Source of the DNA: Candidatus Aquirickettsiella gammari
Lineage (GTDB): Bacteria; Pseudomonadota; Gammaproteobacteria; Diplorickettsiales; Diplorickettsiaceae
Direction of reading: 5' to 3'
Assembly: GCA_002290645.2 (NCBI GenBank)
Contig: NMOS02000011.1
Span: 1 to 51,115, forward strand
DNA length: 51,115 bases
A model generated the notes under the pieces. The model was not told the DNA's origin. It did no database searches and saw only the letters and a list, made by a program, of their open reading frames with translations. This document shows, one piece after another, positions 44,873 through 51,115 of the stretch. Within the stretch, counting starts at the first letter, position 1. Each line of letters starts with the position of its first letter. A program made the position numbers and the translations under genes.

Positions 44873-47719
44873 TTACGCGTATACACGCGTCTCCCCTTTA
44901 CCATCGGGTAGATTATCGACACAACGCAGACAAATATCAGGATGTTTAACATCTTGTCCTACATCAGCCAGGCGATGCCAACAACGCGCACATTTTGTTT
45001 TTTTCCCTACGGTAGAAATAATATTTATGGCTAATTCTTCTGCATTTATTTTAAGGTGTGTAGCCTGCTTGGGTGGATTTATCGTCAAGAGTTTCGCCGC
45101 CGAAGTAATCAATACGAACCTAAGCTCTTCCCCTAGTGCAGCCAGTATATTAAATAACTGGGAATCTGCTTTGACATAGAGTTCAACCTCTGCTTCTAAA
45201 GAAGAACCTAATTCACCCACTATACGTAATTTTTCAATGGCTTTATTCACTTCATTGCGGACTTGTATGAGCAAATTCCAATAAGCTTGTCGATTGCATT
45301 GGCGATAAACTCGCTGTAGCGGATCTTCTGGAAAAGAAAATGACAAGGGATACCATTCATTTAAAAATACCGTCTTTTCGCGTTCTCCAGGAAGATACTG
45401 CCAAATTTCTTCAGCCGTAAAACTTAAAATAGGCGCCAACCAACGCACCATGGCTTCTGCAATATAAAAGAGTGCTGTTTGTGCAGAACGCCGCGCTACA
45501 CTGTTTTTTTGTAAGGTATATTGACGATCTTTGATGATATCTAGATAAAATCCGCCTAAATCACTAATGCAGAAATGTTGTAATTTCTGATAAATACTGT
45601 GAAATTGAAAATCTTCATAAGCGACTATAATTTCATGCTGTAAAAGTTTAGCCCGCTCTAAGATCCAAATATCTAAAGACAACATTTCACTCGTGGCAAC
45701 ACAATCTATCGCTGGTTCAAAATCATGTAAATTGGCCAATAAAAAACGAATCGTATTGCGAATTCTACGATAAGCTTCTGCGGTATGCTTTAAAATTTGA
45801 TCAGAAACGGCAATTTCTTTACGATAATCGGTTGAAGCAATCCATAAACGGAGAACATCTGCTCCTAGGCTTTGAATCACTTTTTCAGGAGCAATCACAT
45901 TACCTAAGGATTTTGACATTTTGTGGCCTTTCTCATCCACGGTAAAACCATGGGTTAAAACAGATTTATAAGGCGCTTTACCCTTTATAGCGACAGCGGT
46001 CAATAAAGAAGATTGGAACCAACCTCGATGCTGATCGGAACCCTCTAAATACAGATCAGCCGGCCAAGCTAATATTGAATTTTTCATTAACACCGCATAA
46101 TGACTCACGCCCGAATCAAACCAAACATCTAAACAATCGCTTAATTTTTCATAGTCTCTTACTTCATTCCCCAGTATTTCATCTGGATTTAAATCATACC
46201 AAGCGTCAATCCCTAACTTCTCAACTCGGTTTGCAACCTGCTCTAATAAAGCCAGACTTTTGGGATGCAGATCACGAGAGATTTTATGTACAAATAAGGG
46301 AATAGGAACGCCCCAACTCCGTTGTCTGGAAATACACCAATCAGGTCGATTACTCAGCATCGATTCAATGCGCGCTTCACCCCATTTAGGAATCCAAGTC
46401 ACTTGTTTAAGTGCCGCTAAACTAGCTTCTTTTAAACCTTGTTGATCCATACTAATAAACCATTGCGGTGTTGCACGGAAAATTAAAGGTGTTTTATGGC
46501 GCCAACAATGCGGATAACTGTGCTTGATATCTTCTTCTTTCAGTAAACTCCCTGATTCTCTTAACTGGTCAATAACCCGCGGATTTACCTTAAATACATG
46601 TTCCCCTGCAAATAAAGCGGTGCCCGGCAAGAAACAACCATTAGCGCCGACTGGATTAATTAAGGGCAATCCATATTGTTGTGCGATTAAATAATCTTCT
46701 AAACCATGAGCGGGCGCTGTATGTACAGCACCTGTGCCGGCTTCTACAGTAACATGCTCACCTAAAATGACCGGTACTTGTCGCGGATAAAAAGGATGTT
46801 GCAGTAAAACACCCTCAAATACCTTTCCAGTCGCTTCCCCTAAGCGTTGATACTCCGTTATTTGGTAACGTTTCAAACAGGCTTTTAATAAAGTTTCAGC
46901 GATTAATAAACGCTCTGTTTTGGTTTGAATCAACACATATTCAAGATCTGGATTTAAAGCAACCGCCTCATTAGCCGGTAAAGTCCAAGGGGTTGTTGTC
47001 CAAATAGGGATAACAACAGGCCCGTGACCTATTTCAGTAGGAAATCTAGTTAAAAAATCAGTTTCATCAACTACGTTAAATCGCACATCAATGGCAGGGG
47101 AGATTTTATCGGCGTATTCAACCTCAGCTTCCGCTAAAGCAGAGCCACAATTTACACACCAATGTACAGGTTTAAATCCTTGTTGTAGATGTCCTTGGCG
47201 GATAATTTCGCCCAATGCGCGCATAACATTCGCTTCGTATTGAAAGTCCATCGTCAAATAAGGATGCGCCCAATCACCGAGCACCCCTAAACGCTTAAAC
47301 TCTTCACGCTGTATTGATATTTGTTGTAGCGCATACTCACGACAAGCCTGACGGAAGGCCTTTGCTGTCAATTTATCACCTACTTGGCCCAGCTTTTTTT
47401 CAACATTTAATTCAATAGGAAGTCCATGACAATCCCAGCCAGGAACAAAAGGGGCATCAAAACCACTCATCGTCTTTGCTTTTAAAACGATATCTTTTAA
47501 AATCTTATTAACGGCATGACCAATATGAATATGGCCGTTGGCATAAGGAGGACCATCGTGAAGTATGTATTTGGGTTTACCTTGATTCTTTTCAGCTAAC
47601 TTTTGGTAAAGCGACAAAGATTCCCAACGCTTTAAAATAGCAGGCTCTGCATTAGGCAGATTAGCCTTCATCGGGAATTTAGTATGGGGAAGATTTAAGG
47701 TGTTTTTATATTCGCTCAT
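44873..47719 (-). CDS. ileS: Isoleucyl-tRNA synthetase
   Basis: Class Ia synthetase of 948 aa that charges tRNA-Ile. The HIGH motif is in [18 protein letters not shown] and KMSKS in [17 protein letters not shown]. The editing (CP1) domain contains [16 protein letters not shown] and [16 protein letters not shown]. The C-terminal zinc finger has CARCWHR and CLRCVDNLP, typical of the bacterial (mupirocin-sensitive) IleS type. Length matches E. coli (938). It is first in a same-strand run with lspA and the permease. Confidence 0.98.
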   Translation of the reverse strand: MSEYKNTLNLPHTKFPMKANLPNAEPAILKRWESLSLYQKLAEKNQGKPKYILHDGPPYANGHIHIGHAVNKILKDIVLKAKTMSGFDAPFVPGWDCHGLPIELNVEKKLGQVGDKLTAKAFRQACREYALQQISIQREEFKRLGVLGDWAHPYLTMDFQYEANVMRALGEIIRQGHLQQGFKPVHWCVNCGSALAEAEVEYADKISPAIDVRFNVVDETDFLTRFPTEIGHGPVVIPIWTTTPWTLPANEAVALNPDLEYVLIQTKTERLLIAETLLKACLKRYQITEYQRLGEATGKVFEGVLLQHPFYPRQVPVILGEHVTVEAGTGAVHTAPAHGLEDYLIAQQYGLPLINPVGANGCFLPGTALFAGEHVFKVNPRVIDQLRESGSLLKEEDIKHSYPHCWRHKTPLIFRATPQWFISMDQQGLKEASLAALKQVTWIPKWGEARIESMLSNRPDWCISRQRSWGVPIPLFVHKISRDLHPKSLALLEQVANRVEKLGIDAWYDLNPDEILGNEVRDYEKLSDCLDVWFDSGVSHYAVLMKNSILAWPADLYLEGSDQHRGWFQSSLLTAVAIKGKAPYKSVLTHGFTVDEKGHKMSKSLGNVIAPEKVIQSLGADVLRLWIASTDYRKEIAVSDQILKHTAEAYRRIRNTIRFLLANLHDFEPAIDCVATSEMLSLDIWILERAKLLQHEIIVAYEDFQFHSIYQKLQHFCISDLGGFYLDIIKDRQYTLQKNSVARRSAQTALFYIAEAMVRWLAPILSFTAEEIWQYLPGEREKTVFLNEWYPLSFSFPEDPLQRVYRQCNRQAYWNLLIQVRNEVNKAIEKLRIVGELGSSLEAEVELYVKADSQLFNILAALGEELRFVLITSAAKLLTINPPKQATHLKINAEELAINIISTVGKKTKCARCWHRLADVGQDVKHPDICLRCVDNLPDGKGETRVYA

Positions 47720-47851
47720 GTTATCTACTTAGACCTCGCCGGAGGCCCACTGTGAGTCTTAAATTTAAAAGGATCTAGAATAACATGCTTATACTACCTG
47801 CAGTATAGTCAAATACTATCGTTTTATTGATTCTTAAGTCAATTAATAGAT

Positions 47852-47871
47852 ATCCCTGCTAAAGCAGGGAT
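47852..47871 (-). terminator. Hairpin downstream of the pilin gene
   Basis: Perfect 8-bp arms ATCCCTGC (47852-47859) and GCAGGGAT (47864-47871) with a four-base loop, 20 bases after the pilin stop on the minus strand. The T-tract on the minus-strand side is poor (ATATCTATT), so termination may be incomplete. Confidence 0.5.
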
Positions 47872-47891
47872 CAAGACTTTACCAACTGCGT

Positions 47892-48341
47892 TTACTCGCC
47901 TTTACACAAACCTTGTTGCAGACAAGTACCACTGACATCCCAACGTAATTGACCATTGGTTTGATAGATAGGCGTCAAAATATAGGTGAAGTGATCCACT
48001 TTATTCACACGAATCCTCTGTGATGTAGCAAGGATCTGAGCGTTTTTACCCACCTCGATGCTAGCTACATAACCTTTAGATTGATTTTCTGCCTTAAGGT
48101 TATCGGGAATACCGTTTTGACCCGGTGTGCCGCAAGCAGTCAAATTATCGTGCTCATGCATACATGTAGTAACCGCTAATTTAAAGGGCGCTGTCCCTTG
48201 AATTAACTCAGCAAACTTAGCACGATTACTATAATTTTGATAACCCGGGATAGCGATAGCCGCTAAGATACCGATAATCGCAATGACGATCATTAGCTCC
48301 AGCAAGGTAAGACCCTTTTGCTTGCCTTTTATTAAATACAT
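47892..48341 (-). CDS. Type IV pilin (PilA/PilE-like major or minor subunit)
   Basis: A 149-residue type IV pilin. The short positively charged leader ([10 protein letters not shown]) ends in Gly, the prepilin peptidase site, followed by [27 protein letters not shown] with the essential Glu at mature position 5. The globular part has two cysteine pairs (one in [14 protein letters not shown], one in [11 protein letters not shown]), the latter forming the C-terminal D-loop. Type IV pili give twitching, adhesion and DNA uptake; the gene alone does not show a complete system. No other pil genes are in the window. It stands upstream of the ileS run, with its own hairpin between. Confidence 0.93.
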   Translation of the reverse strand: MYLIKGKQKGLTLLELMIVIAIIGILAAIAIPGYQNYSNRAKFAELIQGTAPFKLAVTTCMHEHDNLTACGTPGQNGIPDNLKAENQSKGYVASIEVGKNAQILATSQRIRVNKVDHFTYILTPIYQTNGQLRWDVSGTCLQQGLCKGE

Positions 48342-48388
48342 AAATAAACGCCTTGATAAAATTGATACTCTATTTTAACAAGCCTTTC

Positions 48389-48417
48389 TTGTTTAAACTA
48401 GAGCCAGTCTTTATACT
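48389..48417 (+). promoter_or_regulatory. Sigma-70 promoter of the half tRNA
   Basis: TTGTTT (48389-48394) and TATACT (48412-48417) are spaced 17 bases apart, with transcription expected about ten bases before the tRNA-like sequence. The promoter looks intact although the tRNA is not. Confidence 0.55.
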
Positions 48418-48434
48418 TGTGCCCTTCAAGAGAT

Positions 48435-48477
48435 GCCAACGTAGCTCAGTCGGTAGAGCAACTGATTCGCAATCAGT
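48435..48477 (+). pseudogene. 5' half of a threonine-type tRNA gene
   Basis: The sequence folds as the first half of a tRNA: acceptor 5' strand GCCAACG (48435-48441), D arm GCTC/GAGC with AGTCGGTA loop (48444-48459), and anticodon stem ACTGA/TCAGT (48461-48465, 48473-48477) around the loop TTCGCAA. After that the sequence leaves tRNA identity: no variable loop, T arm or CGTTGGC acceptor complement is found in the following 2.6 kb. Apart from one base, the body resembles bacterial tRNA-Thr(CGT), a common integration target; the anticodon reads CGC. This is best taken as a relic left by integration or deletion. Confidence 0.75.
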
Positions 48478-48578
48478 CATTTAACCTAAAAAACAATTAA
48501 TAATCAAACACTTGCGATACTTTGCAAACTTAATAACCTACTAAAAACTACGGTATTTTACGCACATTAAATCTCAGC

Positions 48579-48597
48579 CTGGTACAATTCTGGTACA
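48579..48597. repeat. Tandem CTGGTACA boxes, possible integrase-site remnant
   Basis: CTGGTACA occurs twice, at 48579-48586 and 48590-48597, three bases apart. Short repeated TGGTACA boxes of this kind are often seen next to tRNA-integrated tyrosine-recombinase elements, and this pair is 100 bases past the broken tRNA. The rest of the 420-base gap between the pilin and the LRR gene (48342-48760) is AT-rich with no reading frame of note. Confidence 0.35.
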
Positions 48598-48760
48598 TGG
48601 ATTTTTTATTTTAAATTTCATAAGCAATTAATTTAAATAAATTTATACCCAATGTATAATTTTAGATCTATTCAATATAAAAAATATAAATTATACTTTT
48701 AAAAAATAACAAAAATGGAATAAAAAGCGTAAAGACAATCAACAATAAAGGGAATTAATA

Positions 48761-50839
48761 ATGCCAAAATTTAGTGAAGCATTCGATAGATTTAAAAAAG
48801 ATGGTTTTTTTGAATTAGATACTAAATTATATACAGAGCAGATCAATAAACTTCAAATTTGCGCAAGATTTCTTAGAGAAGACAATCCAGAAATACCCTT
48901 TTATCAATTTCACTTAAGCCATGTTCAGTTTGTTCCTGGTTATTTGCCGAGACCTGAACGAGTTGTAGACGGTGTTGTGGTCGAACATCATGCGCAACGT
49001 GATTGGCATCCTACAGTTCCTGATGTAGTTCTTCTACAAATGGCCAGGTCAGCCAGTGCGTTCAATATGGGCTTAAGATTTAATGAGCTAAACGCCCTAG
49101 AGATTCCATCTGAAGAACAGCTTAAAAGTGCCTTATACAGCTTGCTAAATCAAGCAGGTATCTGGAGTTCGATCAAAATCGATTGGGTATCCTTTTTTTG
49201 TGACAATGAGGCTCAGAATTATTTAAACGCAGATTTTCATAATGATTTATTAGAGAGATTAACCGAGCAGGCTGGAACATCATTAAAAGAACTCAGTTTA
49301 AAACCATTTTCTTTATCCAACAGTTTAACGGCATTAGTTAATTTTTTAACTCGAAGCGTGGACTTAGAAATTTTACATCTGGAAATAATTGACGCCACTC
49401 GGGATGAATGGCTAGAGCTTGCTCGGGTTTTGGCGGTTTGCCCCAAGCTTAAATCTTTAAATTTAGGAAATACGCTCTTTGATGAAAATGCTTACTCTGC
49501 TTTATCGACGTTACTGGATGAAAATTACCGGATAAAGAGAATTAATGTAGCAGGACCAATTGGTAATAGAACATTGATGAAAGCTTATAATCAGCTCAAT
49601 CAGCGTTTATCAAAACCTCGCCGGGCTCGATTTAAAGAAAAACGATTATCGCAAGAGGTGTTACTCGAGTTAGCGTTCCAGACCTTAATCGAGAGAGAGA
49701 AAATTCAACTCGAACAACTAGGTTATATGATAGGTGACGGACAAGAGAATAAGCAAACGCTATTGATGAAACGAATTAATTTTTTGTTAAGCGATCAAGG
49801 AGCGCGGGAGCTTACTGATTCTGAAAAAGAAGCGTGGCTAGAAGAAGCGCGCGTATTACCTGATGTTTATACAAATCATAGAGAATACATGAAGAATTAT
49901 TCTGCGTTAGTTCACCTTTATTTGGACGAATTGGTTGTAGAGCGAGGAAAAACAGTGGGCTACCTTTTGCTCGAAAAGGTTTTGGAAACAAGAAATGTAG
50001 AAGCCATGGAAGTTTTGCTGGAAGCCAAAGTGGACCTATTTGAAATGCCCGATAATACAGAGAAACCTTTTTTAAAGAAAGCTTTGCAAGGTAGGCGGTA
50101 TGGTGCTATAGGAACCGTTTTGCTTCATTACATGGCGCAGGACATGAGCTTGACGGAATTGGCATTAGAATATTTTAGGGCTCATCCAGAGTTACACCCT
50201 ACTTTTGAAAAATTTACAGAACATCTTTGTAAGTACGCCAATATTTTAATCCATAAAAATGATTTACCAGGTTTCCTCTCCTTTACAAAAGATATCATCA
50301 ATCTATGCCGAAAAATGTTTAATATCGATCCCCCATCCGAGAAAAGGGGTGAAGAATACGCGGACATTCAGCTGAAGCTACGTAAAAGTATGCGAGTGGC
50401 TACTGCTAATGGACAAGAAGAACTTAGCCGTAAATCCGTGTCTGAGATGCGGAAAATTGTTCAGGAAATGAGAGATGATTCTTTTATAGCAGCGCGAGGT
50501 TTTCTTAATAAAGCCAAATTGCATGACCCAATGTTCATATTTTTAGGTGAACTTGATGGAATGTTATCAGATATCTCGGATAAAATTGATGACAGAAAAG
50601 ACGATTTTATAGAAGAGCAGGACAATATTATAGCGGAACAGAGCAATGCTCTAAAGGAAAATGAAACTATTATAAAGAACCTTTTAAAATCGGCAGTGGA
50701 TATGCAAGCTAAGCTCGATAGGATGGAAGCACACATTGAAATGTTAAATAATTTATTGAGACAAAATGGGATGATGAATCAGAATCCAATACCGGAAGAA
50801 AGACCAGAAATTAGAGCCCATCATTTTGCTAGAAGGTAA
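48761..50839 (+). CDS. LRR and coiled-coil orphan protein, effector candidate
   Basis: A 692-residue protein with no signal peptide or membrane segment. Residues about 174-265 show leucine-rich repeats of the ribonuclease-inhibitor type: LKELSLKPFSLSNSL, LEILHLEIIDATRDEWLELARVL, LKSLNLGNTLFDENAYSALSTLL, each about 28 residues. A central helical part has an ankyrin-like pair (LLLEKVLETRNVEAMEVLLEAKVDL and FLKKALQGRRYGAIGTVLL). Residues about 609-668 form a coiled coil. The tail ends in ERPEIRAHHFARR. LRRs and coiled coils in intracellular gammaproteobacteria often mark host-directed effectors (inference). It sits between a broken tRNA and an insertion sequence, consistent with an accessory locus. 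AT-rich upstream DNA gives no clear ribosome site. Confidence 0.68.
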   Translation: MPKFSEAFDRFKKDGFFELDTKLYTEQINKLQICARFLREDNPEIPFYQFHLSHVQFVPGYLPRPERVVDGVVVEHHAQRDWHPTVPDVVLLQMARSASAFNMGLRFNELNALEIPSEEQLKSALYSLLNQAGIWSSIKIDWVSFFCDNEAQNYLNADFHNDLLERLTEQAGTSLKELSLKPFSLSNSLTALVNFLTRSVDLEILHLEIIDATRDEWLELARVLAVCPKLKSLNLGNTLFDENAYSALSTLLDENYRIKRINVAGPIGNRTLMKAYNQLNQRLSKPRRARFKEKRLSQEVLLELAFQTLIEREKIQLEQLGYMIGDGQENKQTLLMKRINFLLSDQGARELTDSEKEAWLEEARVLPDVYTNHREYMKNYSALVHLYLDELVVERGKTVGYLLLEKVLETRNVEAMEVLLEAKVDLFEMPDNTEKPFLKKALQGRRYGAIGTVLLHYMAQDMSLTELALEYFRAHPELHPTFEKFTEHLCKYANILIHKNDLPGFLSFTKDIINLCRKMFNIDPPSEKRGEEYADIQLKLRKSMRVATANGQEELSRKSVSEMRKIVQEMRDDSFIAARGFLNKAKLHDPMFIFLGELDGMLSDISDKIDDRKDDFIEEQDNIIAEQSNALKENETIIKNLLKSAVDMQAKLDRMEAHIEMLNNLLRQNGMMNQNPIPEERPEIRAHHFARR

Positions 50840-50872
50840 TGTGATTGAAGGAAGATGTTATTCAAGGAGAGC

Positions 50873-50995
50873 ATGCTAAATAGCTTATTGCAGGGCATAG
50901 GACAGCGATTGGATAAAAAACCCATGATCCGGATGTCGTGGTGGCGCGGTAAAAAATGGAGTTCTGTGGTAACCCTCCCTTATAATTCCCCATGA
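50873..50995 (+). CDS. Possible 40-codon small ORF
   Basis: An ATG preceded by AAGGAGAG opens 40 codons (MLNSLLQGIGQRLDKKPMIR onward, then a tryptophan- and arginine-rich tail) ending in TGA at 50995. The ribosome site is good but the codons resemble nothing known, and the last part runs into the likely insertion-sequence end. Chance is a real alternative. Confidence 0.2.
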   Translation: MLNSLLQGIGQRLDKKPMIRMSWWRGKKWSSVVTLPYNSP

Positions 50996-51115
50996 AAGAA
51001 ATAGAGTTTTTTGGTAAATTACTGACCAGGAGACTTAAAAATGAAAAAGAAAAAATTTAGTGAATCGCAAATTATCACCGTGCTGAAAGAGTATGGAGCA
51101 GGAGTTCCAGCGGTT
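50965..51115 (+). mobile_element. Left part of an IS3-family insertion sequence
   Basis: The transposase start described next defines the element. TGTGGTAACCCTCCCT (50965-50980) has the TG...CCC look of an IS3-type terminal repeat and lies 60-75 bases before the transposase ATG, a normal spacing. The right end is outside the window, so the boundary is a guess and no target duplication can be checked. Confidence 0.45.
51041..51115 (+). CDS. IS3-family transposase OrfA, clipped by window edge
   Basis: Only the first 25 codons are present: MKKKKFSESQIITVLKEYGAG and on. This is the standard start of IS3-family OrfA proteins of the IS407-like type, whose helix-turn-helix binds the terminal repeats. 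An AGGAG ribosome site (51027-51031) lies nine bases upstream. OrfB should follow by -1 frameshifting to the right. Confidence 0.85.
   Translation, partial: MKKKKFSESQIITVLKEYGAGVPAV

Noticed and set aside
48435-48477. A functional alanine tRNA based on the CGC anticodon
   Set aside because: The T arm and 3' acceptor strand are absent, and the D arm and acceptor resemble threonine tRNAs rather than alanine tRNAs.
1-51115. CRISPR array, toxin-antitoxin or restriction system
   Set aside because: No regularly spaced direct repeats were seen, and no gene in the window has nuclease, antitoxin or restriction/modification motifs; the methyltransferase-like domain at 11974-13074 does not show a DNA-methylase catalytic motif such as DPPY or a PC of cytosine-5 type in the right place.

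Overview
The window reads as a chromosomal segment of an AT-rich gammaproteobacterium, most likely from Legionellales/Coxiellaceae (a Rickettsiella, Diplorickettsia or Coxiella-like host-associated bacterium). The core genes are gammaproteobacterial: mutS, mfd, mnmG, priA, ileS-lspA, lptD-surA, waaA, waaC and psd. They are mixed with a Mip-like FKBP isomerase, an ankyrin-repeat protein, an LRR/coiled-coil protein and other effector-sized orphans. The genus-level placement is inference from gene content and base composition; no search was run.

Layout. 1-3100: a clipped reading frame at the left edge, a photolyase (phrB) with a perfect inverted repeat over its putative promoter, a GC-rich island that folds into several hairpins, and an orphan protein. 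3147-11676: HAD phosphatase, riboflavin synthase, Kdo transferase, DjlA, ribulose-phosphate epimerase, a small lipoprotein, then LptD and SurA. 11974-13074: an ankyrin plus methyltransferase-like fusion. 13131-19722: mfd and mnmG on the minus strand, then a Mip-like isomerase and a CsbD-like protein. 19876-24993: a minus-strand cluster encoding leucine dehydrogenase, the E1 alpha, E1 beta and E2 subunits of a 2-oxoacid dehydrogenase, and an rsmA gene broken by a one-base frameshift. 25196-30626: CCA-adding enzyme with an eroded HD domain, a large membrane protein, and a secreted glycosidase-like protein. 30853-37693: psd, an acyl-CoA thioesterase, gloB, a bPH2 membrane protein, folB, mutS and pssA. 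37739-47719: a minus-strand run of ileS, lspA, an amino-acid permease, a small lytic transglycosylase, waaC, priA and sdaA. 47892-51115: a type IV pilin, the 5' half of a threonine-type tRNA with its promoter, a possible integrase-site remnant, an LRR/coiled-coil orphan, and the start of an IS3-family insertion sequence.

How the genes fit together. Envelope biogenesis dominates: lipid A-core assembly (waaA, waaC), LPS export (lptD, with surA as its chaperone), phosphatidylethanolamine synthesis (pssA then psd) and lipoprotein maturation (lspA). Amino-acid use is the second theme: leucine dehydrogenase beside an oxoacid dehydrogenase, serine deaminase and an APC permease, fitting an organism that feeds on host amino acids. 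Genome maintenance is well represented (phrB, mfd, mutS, priA).

The most unusual items are the ankyrin-methyltransferase fusion, the rsmA frameshift, the multi-hairpin GC-rich island next to phrB, the half tRNA with an intact promoter, and the loss of the HD motif in the CCA enzyme. No CRISPR array, rRNA operon or recognisable defence system was seen.
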